Shown here: positions 41,312-52,138 of the stretch, in pieces
Numbering within the stretch: position 1 is the first letter of the stretch
Layout of the letters: each line of letters starts with the position of its first letter
From: Aphrocallistes beatrix
Lineage: Eukaryota; Porifera; Hexactinellida; Sceptrulophora; Aphrocallistidae
DNA length: 64,000 bases
Assembly (NCBI GenBank): GCA_963281255.1
Contig: OY725492.1
Coordinates: forward strand, 3,463,104 to 3,527,103
Direction of reading: 5' to 3'
Made by a program: the position numbers and the translations under genes
Notes under the pieces: model-generated
What the model was told of the DNA's origin: nothing
The model's input: only the letters and a program-made list of their open reading frames with translations
Databases searched by the model: none

Positions 41312-41985
41312 TGTAGGTTAGGATGGCGCAAAAATCAACAAAATGTTCAGACACACCTTAACTCATTATATTTTGTGCCAAATGATGTTAACGTGTAAAA
41401 TTTTGCAAGATTTCATCAAGTTTGAAAGGTAGCCATTCATCTAATTTGTTTCTATTGGAATTTGTATTAGAGAGTAGTCCCGACGTTTGGAATAACTCAA
41501 ATCCATGCGCTGGCCTGTTTTAATTGATTGAAAACAACAAAATTAGATACAAGCAGATGTATTTATTTACGATTATTTGTTTTAAAGTAAATTATTTCCT
41601 GGATTTCGTAAGTTAAGAAACAGTCGGACTCCATAGTGTCTATTCTGTCCCATTTTCCTTTTCTATGCTATATCTGGGGAACAATTCATTATGAAAATAT
41701 TAAATATGTTATTAACGAAAATAAATACATCTCAAAGTATCAAATTTTGTTGTTTTCAATCAATTAAACCAAGCCTGTGCAGGGTCTTGAGTTATTCCAA
41801 ACGTCGGGATCACTTTCTAATACAAATTCCAATAGAAACAAATTAAATGATTGCGCGACCTTTCAAACTCGTTGAAATCTTCAAAATTTTACACATTAAT
41901 TTAATACACCATTTGGCAAAAAATATAACGAGTTATGCTGTATCTAAACATCTTGTTGATTTGCGGCATCCTAATGTAGGCTAGG
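41312..41985. mobile_element. Second fold-back element, arms about 240 bp
   Basis: The arms at about 41312-41575 and 41725-41985 are imperfect reverse complements. Shared phrases include GAGTTATTCCAAACGTCGGGA (in pieces), TTTCTATTGGAATTTGTATTAGA, CAATCAATTAAA and GCCAAATGATG/GCCAAATGGTG. The outer ends carry TTAGGATGGCGCAAA and its counterpart. The interior is AT-rich and non-coding. It could form a very long stem. No target duplication was found. Confidence 0.82.
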
Positions 41986-42150
41986 CTGCTTCAGTTCTGT
42001 TCTTTCAGACTAGCAAATATTTGTTATGACATCTGCCTCATTGTAATTGTGTATGTAATTGATTTGAAAAAAATCTTAACGTGATTACAAGTGAACTAGG
42101 GATAGTGCAAGGCTGACATCCTAATAAAAAACTAAAATGTTCGAGTATCA

Positions 42151-45100
42151 TCAGTTAGAGTGTAGAATGAGATTGTCAATCCTTTTGAAGTAATTCATTC
42201 TTGTAGCGTTGCGCAACTGTGCTTCAGTCTTCGGATCGAGCTGGGAGAGAAGGTGACTGAGGTAACTACTCTCGTTCTCAAGCATCAAGAATGGAACATC
42301 CATCTCGATAATCCTGCCTTTAGCGAGCACTACAATTCTGTCCGAGTCTATAATCGTCTCAATGCGATGTGCGATTGTGAGCACTGAACAATCTGAAAAT
42401 TGACTCCGAATTGCCTGCTGTACTAATGCGTCAGTTCGCATGTCGACGTTAGCAGTCGCTTCGTCGATCAGAATTATTTTGTTCTTCCTAAGAATGGCTC
42501 GAGCTAAACACAAGAGTTGTCGCTCCCCTGCAGAGAAGTTATGACCATCCTCCTCTACCCTCGTCATCAGCTGATCAGGCAGAGACTGGACCATATAGTG
42601 CAGATGAGACTTCGCAAGAGCATCCCAAACCTCTTCTGAGGTAAACTCTTCGAAAGGGTCCAAGTTGTAGTGGAGTGTCCCAGTGAAGAGAAAGGGGTCC
42701 TGTGGGATGATGGACAGCCGCTTACGATGCTGGAACAGATTCAGACTTGAGATATCCTCGTCATCAATTCTAATGCTGCCAGCAGATATTCCATTGAGGA
42801 GGAAGAGCGAATTGAAGAGGGAAGATTTCCCCGCGCCTGTTCTCCCAATGATCCCTACCTTCTCTCCTGGTCGGATGTCAAGAGAAACGTCGATGAGTGA
42901 GTATGGGAGATCTTTGGAATATTTAAAGCAGACTTGGTCAAACTGAATTTTTCCATTTTTTCCTTCAAAAGGTGAAATAGATTTGTGTTTGAATTCGTGA
43001 GTCCATTGAGATGTCTCTTGTTTAAGTTTGCAGTACTTCAATATTCGATCTACAGATACCATCAAGATGTCCACGTCTCCGCTAATTCTCACCACATACT
43101 GCAATGCTATAGGCAAGGATAGGATTAAAGGTATTGAAAATTCAATGTGTTCATCCCCTCCAATAAAATGTTTGCTGGTGATAGCTGAGAATAGCCCAAA
43201 GATGACCACAAATGCAATTAGAAAATCGATTCGCAAGCCAAACCACTTAACGCAGGCTAAATAATGATACCATGCACGTGAGTGCTCGTCTAGAAAGTAA
43301 TGGAGATCCTTTGTCATCCTCGATTCCAGAGAGAGAGAGCGTATCGTGGTGAGGCCTTGTAGAGTGAGGGAGATGTGGGAGTAGAGAGGACTACGAGCAA
43401 TGCTTTCTAAATGTTTCACCTGTGAACAAGTTCTGAGATACCAATATCTCAGTCCCAACGTGCCCAATACCAATATGCTGAATGGTATCAGCAAGTAATA
43501 CTGTACTAAACTGCTAGCTATTACAATGCCAATGCAGTAAGTTGAATATTGCCAGAAGTCGTAGAATACCATCGGAAGTTGCTCATCGAGAAAACCAAAA
43601 TCTTTTGAAAATCTGTTAAGAATGCGGCCACTCGGATTGGTGTCAAAGAAGTGGATCGGAGTGTACAGGACTCTTCTCAGCATTCTCTGATGGAGTCTTC
43701 TGCTAGCTTGAAGCACAACGTAATAGAAATTGAACCCACGAAGAAACATGAAAATAAAACCTGAAAAAGTGAACAATGCCAACAAGCCGAGAGATCTGGA
43801 GTCGTGTATGTTGTAATACCAAGGGCAGTCTCCAGGAACTGATATGTTCGTCAGGTTAGCTACCGGAAATGTGAGGTTCCTGTTCTGAAAACATCGCGTG
43901 GTAGACTGCAGCCACCAGTAAGAGAGAATAATCCCACCGTTACTCACAATAGTCAGAAACAACAGAGATATTGTTGGCAAGAATCCCCCAGCCCAAAAGT
44001 ATCTGAAATATGTAATCATGTTTATGGTCGTAGTGCCATCATCCTCTTCAGTAATTGAAGTGGTCAAAGGTTGAATTTTATCCACATCTTTCGTCTCATT
44101 ACTAGTAGCATTCGCGTATTCATTTTCGTACTCTGTTTCTAAAATTTGTTCGTCAATCAAGCATTGGTCTGAAGCGGCATTAAGCTTCTCTTTCGAATTG
44201 AGTCTGTTCTTTACAAGCTGGTTTGCTTCATTATCGATTTCTAAAGTCTCAAGATATTTTTTACAAAAGTCGTTTTCTATTACTTGTTGATAACTCCCAC
44301 TCATCTCCAATCTTCCTTTATTCAATATCAGAACTCGATCAGCTTCCATCACGTACTGAATTTGGTGAGTTACAATGAGTATGAGTTTGTCTTTGAGGAA
44401 TTCTTTGATGCACTTCCGAAATATTCTCCGTCCCACCTTCACGTCTACAGCACTGAGAGGATCATCGAACAGATAAATATCGGCTTGATGGTAGACCGAC
44501 CTGGCTAAGGCCACCCTGGCCTTCTGACCGCCACTCAACGTAATTCCTCTCTCACCGATCAACGTATCATCCCGCTTGTCAAATGAGTCGATGTCTTCCT
44601 TCAGACAACAAGCCTCAATAACCTGGCAGTAGCGATTCAATAGGAAGGGATTTCCAATGAGAATGTTATCTCTAATGGTACCAGAGAATATCCATGGGTC
44701 TTGTGCAGCATACGACAGAACTCCTCTTGTTGAGATATTTCCTGAGGTACCTGGGAGCTCTCTGATCAGACTCAAGAGGAGGCTCGACTTTCCTGATCCG
44801 ATTGGACCCGTAATAATGACTAATCCAGGTTGAAAAAGACTGAGACTAATCGATGTGAGAACTATATTTCTTTCAGTTTCATCTGTGTCATTCCAAGATG
44901 CTGTAAAATTTCTGATTTCAATAGAACTGTTTCCTTTCTGGCCGACACAAGACTTCGAGGAATCTTGTTCAACCCCGACTGGAACCTCTAGAATCTTCTG
45001 TATTCTTTTCAATGCAATCACAACATCTCTAGAGAGAAAAATGGATTGACCCATATACAGGACGAGGTAGGTTCTCACTACATTGAAGAGTAGAAACGCT

Positions 45101-46041
45101 GCACCAAGTTGAGATGTAGTTAATGGCTCACCAACCTCATAGCTAACAACATAGATGAGGAACAGCCCTATGAACAGGCTGGAACTGAAGAATGTAAAGT
45201 TAGTACTCTGTGTGATTCCTGACATGCTGGCATAAAAAATCTCTAGCCTTCGAATCTTACTCACATACTTAACAAAGGGAATTTCCCAAGCATAGAATTT
45301 GATCACTCGCATGCCCCTAATGATCTGGTCCATGAGTCGGATACGATTATCAGCTGTTTTTGATTGATGCAATCTCAAATAGCCATACATATAGCCAAGA
45401 AATAGCTGTAGTGGTGTGTGTAAGAAAAGGTACCCAACTCCTAGCAGTCCGATGGGTCCGATATAAAAGAAGATGACAATTGCAGATATCACTGTTATAA
45501 GAGGCGAAATCCATAGAAAGTCCCAATAATTAAGGCCGAAGTCCAATTTAAACACATCATTCGATACGAGATTAACGATTAGGCCTATGGAGGTTTTGTG
45601 CAGTAGAGTTTGCTTCATTTTAAGGGATTTCTTGTAAATGGCAGTAACACAGATCGCCCACATTTGAAATCCTATGCAGAGTGATAAAAAACTAATAATA
45701 TAATTAAGGATTGCTATTGAAATGGTATTTAGAGAGGTTAGAGCTGCAATACATAGAGCTCCCACAAGAGTGTTGTCAGTTGGCGAACTATCTACGGAAT
45801 TTTCGAAACCCAGGGCTGAAAAGTAGTAGACGAGAAGAGCTTGAGCTACTAACAGAATTCCTAGTAGCAGTCGCCCAATGCTGCTGATGCACAATATACC
45901 CCTACAAGTCTTCGCAAGGACAATCTTTATATCAGGAGCTGTTTTCTTGTTAACTTCATATAGCCAATGTTCTTCAAATCTCTCATAGAGCTCTTGGGAA
46001 CATTGTTCACTTGGACATGGAAAAAGATCACTTTGCTTCAA
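42151..46041 (-). CDS. ABC transporter, ABCC (MRP4-like)
   Basis: Single exon, 1,296 residues, laid out TMD1-NBD1-TMD2-NBD2 without the extra N-terminal TMD0 of long MRPs; human ABCC4 has 1,325. NBD1: Walker A GPIGSGKSS (about 412), signature LSGGQKARVALAR (about 497), Walker B YLFDDPLSAVD (about 520) with Asp in place of the catalytic Glu, as is usual in ABCC NBD1. NBD2: Walker A GRTGAGKSS (about 1063), FSAGERQLLCLAR (about 1168), LIDEATANVD (about 1187) with the catalytic Glu. The protein should export organic anions or conjugates at a membrane; substrate not predictable. No intron is seen in 3.9 kb, which is striking for an animal ABCC gene. Confidence 0.95.
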   Translation of the reverse strand: MKQSDLFPCPSEQCSQELYERFEEHWLYEVNKKTAPDIKIVLAKTCRGILCISSIGRLLLGILLVAQALLVYYFSALGFENSVDSSPTDNTLVGALCIAALTSLNTISIAILNYIISFLSLCIGFQMWAICVTAIYKKSLKMKQTLLHKTSIGLIVNLVSNDVFKLDFGLNYWDFLWISPLITVISAIVIFFYIGPIGLLGVGYLFLHTPLQLFLGYMYGYLRLHQSKTADNRIRLMDQIIRGMRVIKFYAWEIPFVKYVSKIRRLEIFYASMSGITQSTNFTFFSSSLFIGLFLIYVVSYEVGEPLTTSQLGAAFLLFNVVRTYLVLYMGQSIFLSRDVVIALKRIQKILEVPVGVEQDSSKSCVGQKGNSSIEIRNFTASWNDTDETERNIVLTSISLSLFQPGLVIITGPIGSGKSSLLLSLIRELPGTSGNISTRGVLSYAAQDPWIFSGTIRDNILIGNPFLLNRYCQVIEACCLKEDIDSFDKRDDTLIGERGITLSGGQKARVALARSVYHQADIYLFDDPLSAVDVKVGRRIFRKCIKEFLKDKLILIVTHQIQYVMEADRVLILNKGRLEMSGSYQQVIENDFCKKYLETLEIDNEANQLVKNRLNSKEKLNAASDQCLIDEQILETEYENEYANATSNETKDVDKIQPLTTSITEEDDGTTTINMITYFRYFWAGGFLPTISLLFLTIVSNGGIILSYWWLQSTTRCFQNRNLTFPVANLTNISVPGDCPWYYNIHDSRSLGLLALFTFSGFIFMFLRGFNFYYVVLQASRRLHQRMLRRVLYTPIHFFDTNPSGRILNRFSKDFGFLDEQLPMVFYDFWQYSTYCIGIVIASSLVQYYLLIPFSILVLGTLGLRYWYLRTCSQVKHLESIARSPLYSHISLTLQGLTTIRSLSLESRMTKDLHYFLDEHSRAWYHYLACVKWFGLRIDFLIAFVVIFGLFSAITSKHFIGGDEHIEFSIPLILSLPIALQYVVRISGDVDILMVSVDRILKYCKLKQETSQWTHEFKHKSISPFEGKNGKIQFDQVCFKYSKDLPYSLIDVSLDIRPGEKVGIIGRTGAGKSSLFNSLFLLNGISAGSIRIDDEDISSLNLFQHRKRLSIIPQDPFLFTGTLHYNLDPFEEFTSEEVWDALAKSHLHYMVQSLPDQLMTRVEEDGHNFSAGERQLLCLARAILRKNKIILIDEATANVDMRTDALVQQAIRSQFSDCSVLTIAHRIETIIDSDRIVVLAKGRIIEMDVPFLMLENESSYLSHLLSQLDPKTEAQLRNATRMNYFKRIDNLILHSN

Positions 46042-46550
46042 TTTATTTCGAAATCCTCTAAAAAATAATTTTTCAAGCCAGAAAAAAAAAACTTGATAGA
46101 AAAAACCTCCTCTGTAGTCCCTTTTTCCTTGGATTCCAATTCATGTTATCAGCATATAGACAGTACTAATGATAACAGTACCTAAGCAGGTAATTCAATG
46201 TAAAATGTAAAAAATATATTTAACGATTGTAACAAATGATTAGAACTACTTTAGGCCAAGTTACTCTAAGATCGCGTAAAAACGCTAAATTTACTCTAAT
46301 TTTGAAAATATTCGTCTTAATAATTGCTGGCAGTCTTCCTCTTCTTAACAATACAGTATGCAGCTAATCTAAAGATATTATTTTGTAGGTACGGTTTAAA
46401 CCGGACCAACCGTGCCGCCGTGATATATGGTCATACACAGTAGGGATTTCGTAGTTATTTAGTTTTTAATAAGTAAAATAAAACTTTCAATATAAATCTT
46501 GCAACCTGGATAGAAATCTGATTCTAATCAATACATCAATAAAATACAAT
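46042..46550. other. ABCC/LSG1 spacer with a GGTTTAAACCGGACC phrase
   Basis: At 46390-46425 the spacer reads CGGTTTAAACCGGACCAACC. A similar phrase (GGTTGAAACCGGACCAATTG) is at 58437-58457. It may be a small repeat; no boundaries are visible. Confidence 0.4.
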
Positions 46551-48266
46551 TTAATGTTTAACTTTTCTCCTAATCTTTTCTTTCTTATGATGATTGAAAT
46601 GTTTCTTCCAGGGCTTCCCTTCTACGTCTGCAGTGCTGTTGACACGGTGGGCGTTAGAGGTGCTATATTTGTACACGGCCACCACGTCATTGGAGGTGTT
46701 GAAGAAATCAGAGTCTAGGATACTCTCAGACACCTCCTCAACACGACGAGCTTGCGGCTTATGAGCAGTTTGAGAAGCATACTTATCTGCTAACTCAAAG
46801 TATTCCCTGTTGAAGTCCTGCATCAATACGCCTGGTGGGGCAGTGCAAAACAATACATGTCCTTGCACGAAATCTTTCAGTATCGCCTTGGCTGCCCTGG
46901 CGAAATCGGCCTGTCCGTGCGCCGTAACGAGACCACGGCCTAGCGCGTAAGAAGTGAGCAGGTGCTCAGCACTACCGCCGGCTAACCGCAGCCTGTAGTG
47001 GTACTCTAGGATGGACTTGGGGACCAGGCGGCAGATGTGAGCGATGGGAAGGGTGCAGTTTCTCATCTGGTCTATCGGGAGGATTCCCGCGCAAAAGAGC
47101 TGCTCCACGCTGGCTACTCGGTTAGGAAAGACTAGTCCGGGGCAGTCGCACAGGACCAGATCATCGTTGAGGAGGAGAGTTTGGAAATGTTTCGTTTTAC
47201 CAGGAATAGCAGAAACCGCCACCTTTTTCGCAGATAACAGACGATTGATAGAGGAGCTCTTGCCTACATTCGGATAGCCGATCATGCCGACAGTTAGCTT
47301 GAGAGTGTCTGCAGTCTTGAAGCTAGTGAAGAGTGAGATGAGCTCCTCACGAGTGAGAATTCTAGAATTCGTAGTTTCTAAAACATCATCATCAGATTGT
47401 TGGGAGAGTAGAGGTGCGTTACTAGGTGGATAGCTTGCTTCAGCTAGGCTAGGTATAGGTATGTCATTATCGGTGTCTAATTCGTCTGGCGATTGAGATG
47501 TCGATGAAATATCATCCTCAACAACTAGCTGAGTAGCATCCAGGTTTGAATCGGTTTCTCTGGAACCTTCTAATTCTCTGGACTGATTAGCAGACCAGAA
47601 TGCAAACTGTATTCCCTCAGAAGTAAAGTACTCACTCCAGAATTCCCTCTGCCTCTGAGTCAGCAAGTCTGACTTGTTGATGAGTAAGAAATTGCGCTTC
47701 TTCTCATCCACTTCTCTCGCATATTTCTCTAAATCCGGACACCGGAACAGCAGAGGATCTCTAGCATCCAGCACCTGCACCACCAGGTCCGACTTCTCCA
47801 CCACTCGCCACAGCTGTCTCCACACCTCCAGGTTATTCTCGAAGGGAGTGCTTCTAAACTGAGCAGACTCTAACTGCGCGGTCCTAGCTCTCCAATCCAG
47901 GAAGTGCTCATTCTCTTTCTCATTCAGCTCGCTGCTACTCATGGCCTGCGTCCACTCGGGTCTACGCGGGATCGTGAACAGTTCGCTGGACTTATCCGCT
48001 CCAGCAGCTCCTGGTGCTAGCGTACGAGTAGAGGTAGGCTCTCTATCATGAGTTATTATCTTCAAATTCTCCTTCTCTCCTGCGAAATTTCTCCCCGCTA
48101 ATTCAGCTGTAAAGAGGAAGTTCTCCAGTGAGCTCTGGTCTGTGATAGAAGTGAATGTTTTGGAGAAGGGCTGCGAATGCCTGAGAGAATGTTTGTGTGA
48201 CGGTTTAGATTTGGAAAGAGTGAGACCTAGCCCGGAGTTCAGCTGGTTCCTATGCTTCTTACTCAT
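46551..48266 (-). CDS. LSG1: LSG1, GTPase for 60S ribosomal subunit maturation
   Basis: Single exon. The start is taken at the ATG at 48264-48266 (MSKKHRNQLNSGLG), giving 571 residues; human LSG1 has 658. It is a circularly permuted GTPase: G4 LINKSD (about 193) comes before G1 GYPNVGKSS (about 327) and G3 DCPGLVF (about 371). Family blocks IPRRPEWT, FLDWRA, NLEVWRQLWRVVEKSD and VVQVLDARDPLLFRCPDLE are clear. Between G4 and G1 lies an acidic low-complexity insert (about 215-300). The C-terminus is very basic (KKEKIRRKVKH). In the family LSG1 releases NMD3 from cytoplasmic pre-60S particles. Confidence 0.96.
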   Translation of the reverse strand: MSKKHRNQLNSGLGLTLSKSKPSHKHSLRHSQPFSKTFTSITDQSSLENFLFTAELAGRNFAGEKENLKIITHDREPTSTRTLAPGAAGADKSSELFTIPRRPEWTQAMSSSELNEKENEHFLDWRARTAQLESAQFRSTPFENNLEVWRQLWRVVEKSDLVVQVLDARDPLLFRCPDLEKYAREVDEKKRNFLLINKSDLLTQRQREFWSEYFTSEGIQFAFWSANQSRELEGSRETDSNLDATQLVVEDDISSTSQSPDELDTDNDIPIPSLAEASYPPSNAPLLSQQSDDDVLETTNSRILTREELISLFTSFKTADTLKLTVGMIGYPNVGKSSSINRLLSAKKVAVSAIPGKTKHFQTLLLNDDLVLCDCPGLVFPNRVASVEQLFCAGILPIDQMRNCTLPIAHICRLVPKSILEYHYRLRLAGGSAEHLLTSYALGRGLVTAHGQADFARAAKAILKDFVQGHVLFCTAPPGVLMQDFNREYFELADKYASQTAHKPQARRVEEVSESILDSDFFNTSNDVVAVYKYSTSNAHRVNSTADVEGKPWKKHFNHHKKEKIRRKVKH

Positions 48267-49312
48267 CTGAAGATTGGGTCTGATTACTTGTATTCTAACA
48301 TCAAACGATTTATAACATACAAGCACACTTTACCTGCTTGCAGAAACTGGACTGTGTCCAATACAATTTAAGTAAGCTAGAAATTTAATGTCAATATTCA
48401 GTCGCCATAATTAATAATATACATTTACAGTAGACCTCGGTTAGCACGTACTCATTTCTCTGAACCAGAAATCATTTATTATATTAATACAAGTATATTC
48501 AAGTGCGGAGAAAAATATACATCTGGATACACGATATTGCATAATCCTACGCATATCATGTTGTTGCGTGTCTCAATGACGGACTATCTCTGAAATTTTT
48601 TAAACGACCCACCGGGAAATTTTCCGCTCTCCAGATGGCCCAATCCGCCACTGGTGTCTCATTATGTCTTGTGACGTAGTCCTATTGCTCGTCTATTTCA
48701 GTTGAGGATGCTGCAGAGTGCTTGTTCTGATCTACATCACATTGTAGAGACAGAGTTAGGGTAGAGTTCTATATTATTAACAATACCGTGTACGTATTCG
48801 TAAATAGTAGACCTGTCATGCCATAACTTGTCCGGACCAGTTATTACAACAAAGATTGGTCCAGTTGAATCCTTGGAGATGAAGAAAAAAGACAAATATA
48901 ATTACAGATAACAAGCGCACTGTGTTTTTTGCAAAAACAATTGTCTAGTATGCATAATGTAAGAAATCAGATAGTATTGGGTAGCGACCATACCATATAT
49001 ACGACGATTATGAAAATAAATTCCATTAAATAGTTTTGAATTTTAGGCCAAGATTTACACAAACTAGACACTAGATACGGAGATAAAACGATTTCTAAAG
49101 AAATCAATTTTTGATTGGTAAGTTAAAGTAAACCTTGTACGTATGTACATGTACTGTAAAATGCTAGCTAGAATTTGTTATACCAGTTTGTTAGTTTGAC
49201 ATCAAAATAAAGAAATACATTGTAAATAAGTTAGAAATAGTAGGATTAAAAGAGAAAATAATTCATTGAGATTGAGAGGGCGTTTGGTGCACAGCGGATC
49301 GACATTACAACA
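48267..49312. other. LSG1/DLG spacer
   Basis: Contains the very small hAT-like element at 48576-48653. No gene is recognised otherwise. Confidence 0.5.
48576..48653. mobile_element. 78-bp hAT-like MITE
   Basis: A perfect 8-bp duplication GTGTCTCA lies at 48568-48575 and 48654-48661. The right end (complement CAGTGGCGGATTGGGCC) is a standard hAT terminus. The left end (ATGACGGACTATC) matches it only partly and seems to lack the leading CA. It is probably an internally deleted remnant. Confidence 0.65.
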
Positions 49313-51565
49313 TTACTTATTCGAGTCCAAATTGACAGGTCTCCAATCCACGCTGTAGCTGTATGTGTTGATGATAGTCGTGACTGAGTAGAAAAGTTCT
49401 TTGATGTCGTCTCCTTTCGCAATTCCTGAAATCCTATCCCCCATATCCACTTTTATCTGCTCTGAAACTTCAACTTGCCGCGAGTAGTCGTCAACAGGGG
49501 GAATGTCCCTGTTCTCCATCGCCTCATTCAGGGCGATGGGAGAGGTGGGATATACCAACACGATGATCGGAGTCAGACCGGCCTGTTCCAGCCGGGGAAT
49601 GCTCTGCGGACTCACACTCAGGATACAGTGCCGATGAGCATCCAGCACATCTCTCACCGCCCGGGCAGTGGTCCCGTACAGATTCTGGTTGTACCTTCCT
49701 GCCTCTATAAAGCTGTCCTCCCCGATCAGCCTCTCCATCTCCTCCACCGACACGAAGTAATAGTCCACGCCGTGCTGCTCGCCCTCACGCATCGGACGGG
49801 TGGTGTGCGGGACGCAGCCGGCGTAGGAAACGGAGAACTCCTGCACCAGCATGTCGTTCAGATGGTCTTTGAGCGGCCCTAACAAGATGACTGGCCTCCT
49901 CTCATCTTTCTCGATCTTCTCCATGTGTGTGTAGAAGGGATGAGAGCTGACACTTGTGTCGGTCACATCACTCTGGGGTGATTGTTTGAGACGTTTAGAG
50001 TTTTTCCGAAATTTTGTCAAAAACTTTCGATTCGTTTTTCCAGCGTCGACACCGTCCACATCGGAGGAGTCGTGCTCCGGGAAGTGGACAGAGCGGTTCT
50101 TCGTCTTTTCTCTCTTCAGCAGGTACTTCTCACTCGGGATCAGACCACAGGGTCCGAACTTCCCCGCTTCATCCACCCTACAGGCTTGCCACCAGTCAGT
50201 ATTGGTGCAGTTCACTACACAGAGAATCTCGTTGTGGTTAAAGGGGAGGCCGGAGTCTGGGATGTCAGGCTCTTGGCTAGGATCGAAACTGAACCAGGAG
50301 CACAAGTAGAATGTGTCTTGGTACGTGTTGAGTACGAGAGAAGAGTTTGGGTCAGAGGAACCGTTAGCCACACTCGCCACCTCCTCCCAACCCTCAACAG
50401 ACTGACGCACCTTTATCTTCACTCGGTGGTGCGAGGATCGGAACAAACTTGCCACTACCTCGTACGTCACCTGCCGCACGTCCTGTTCATTCACTTCCAG
50501 GATCCGATCTCCCTTGAAGATCTTACCGCTCACATCAGCAGGGCCTCCTAGCGTCACCTGAGATACGTACACAGCTAGAGATGGGGTCTCCTTCCCGACT
50601 ATATTCATTCCGTACCCGTTCTCCCCTCTCTCCAGCGACACCTCCCGATCAGGCACACTGTCTTCCTCCTCGCCCTCTGCTAGCGGGCCTCTCTTCTCAA
50701 TCTTGATGAGGATCCGGTCCCCTGAAGAGCTGAGTAGCTTCACGGCCTCTTCGTGACGGACATGCTCGATGTTGATTCCGTTCACTGAAACTATCCTGTC
50801 GCCTGGGAACAGTTGACTCGTTTTCTCAGCTGCGCCGTTACTAAACAGCTTAGATACGAACACGCCGTCATGTCCCTTGATGAACTGGTTATCCATCCCG
50901 CCTTTTATAGTGAAACCAAAGCTGCCATTGGCTCTACTCAGTTCCACGTCACACACATCGCCGGTGACGAGGTATCTCCTCAGGAGAAGGTAGATGCTGT
51001 CCCTCACTGCCAAGAGCATATCTGCAGCTTGTGTAGGGTTTATGGCGAGGAAAGAGACGCCATTCACCTCCAAGATACGGTCTCCTACTCTCAACTCCTC
51101 ATGCTCAGCAGCTGGACTATTCTCAGCGATATGCGAGATGTAGACTCCAGGTTGTTCTTTCGTTTTCACATCGTCAGCACCCTCCACCACAGAGATCCCC
51201 AACTCCGTCTCCAACTTCTTGGTGGAGACAGTGTAGTCGTAGTAGCGGGAGCTGTTGTCTGGGTACTTCCCGAAGGAAGAACTCACGTGTGGGAGACTGC
51301 ACTGCTGCCAGTGTTGAGCGAGTACGGAGCTAAACTTTGTTTTCTCTTCGCTACTGCGCGTAGCGTCCAGCAGGTATCCGTTGTAGAACTGCAAGAGGTC
51401 GCTGAGAGCGGTGAAGAGGCGTGCTCTGATAGCAGCGATGAGGTTGTCGAGTGAGAGCCTGAGGGCTATGTCTTGTGAGGAGACTGCTGGCTGTAGGCTG
51501 TCCCTGTACTCTTCTAGCAGGTGGAGCACCTTGTAAGCATCCTCCTTCCTGTAGCCTGCTGACAT
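49313..51565 (-). CDS. DLG1: Discs large (DLG) membrane-associated guanylate kinase scaffold
   Basis: Single exon, 750 residues. L27 domain at 1-65 (EDAYKVLHLLEEYRDSL). PDZ1 at about 113-200 (LGISVVEG). PDZ2 at about 205-293 (NGSFGFTIKGG). PDZ3 at about 308-390 (GYGMNIVGK). SH3 at about 408-480 (ILCVVNCTNTDWWQA). A basic hinge is followed by guanylate kinase-like at about 555-740 (VPHTTRPMREGEQHGVDYYFV; FIEAGRYNQNLYGT). This is the full DLG1-4 set, with an L27 as in DLG1. The guanylate kinase lacks a P-loop, as usual for DLG, and acts as a phosphopeptide-binding module. DLG organises basolateral polarity and junctional complexes. Confidence 0.96.
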   Translation of the reverse strand: MSAGYRKEDAYKVLHLLEEYRDSLQPAVSSQDIALRLSLDNLIAAIRARLFTALSDLLQFYNGYLLDATRSSEEKTKFSSVLAQHWQQCSLPHVSSSFGKYPDNSSRYYDYTVSTKKLETELGISVVEGADDVKTKEQPGVYISHIAENSPAAEHEELRVGDRILEVNGVSFLAINPTQAADMLLAVRDSIYLLLRRYLVTGDVCDVELSRANGSFGFTIKGGMDNQFIKGHDGVFVSKLFSNGAAEKTSQLFPGDRIVSVNGINIEHVRHEEAVKLLSSSGDRILIKIEKRGPLAEGEEEDSVPDREVSLERGENGYGMNIVGKETPSLAVYVSQVTLGGPADVSGKIFKGDRILEVNEQDVRQVTYEVVASLFRSSHHRVKIKVRQSVEGWEEVASVANGSSDPNSSLVLNTYQDTFYLCSWFSFDPSQEPDIPDSGLPFNHNEILCVVNCTNTDWWQACRVDEAGKFGPCGLIPSEKYLLKREKTKNRSVHFPEHDSSDVDGVDAGKTNRKFLTKFRKNSKRLKQSPQSDVTDTSVSSHPFYTHMEKIEKDERRPVILLGPLKDHLNDMLVQEFSVSYAGCVPHTTRPMREGEQHGVDYYFVSVEEMERLIGEDSFIEAGRYNQNLYGTTARAVRDVLDAHRHCILSVSPQSIPRLEQAGLTPIIVLVYPTSPIALNEAMENRDIPPVDDYSRQVEVSEQIKVDMGDRISGIAKGDDIKELFYSVTTIINTYSYSVDWRPVNLDSNK

Positions 51566-52138
51566 TGCTACCTACTTACTCAGTGAAGAGATATTTAATA
51601 ATACAGGTTGGGAATACTAGCTTATTTTCCTGAGTAGAACCGAATTCAATCATTTTTATCAAAGAATCTCATTTAATAAAACATCAATAAATGGATAATT
51701 CATAAAATCTAAAAATAGAATGTATACATTTAGTATTATATAGACATATCTATGTATAATTATTTAAGTTTAAAGTTTAACTCTAAGTGCACACAAATGC
51801 ACAATTTATACGGGCAAATCAAATAAAAACAACTGATTGTTACGAATTTTAATAACTTGGCATATACTTGATTATTTCAAGTCGAAGTTCGAGAAGGTAC
51901 GTACCAATGTGAATATATAACAATGCCGGTTGAGATTGACAAATTCTTTGATCAGACAATGCAGGATTCAGAGATAAGACAAAATAGGGATTCAAGGCAG
52001 CGATATCAAATAATTCCACTGTAAAGGATCAAGTAGGGCTGCAAAACATTCCAATCTAGAATACAAACAAATTCATCACTCAGATTGGATCCAATTTCCT
52101 ACTGATAAAATGTCAACCAAAATTGTATACCGTCATCA

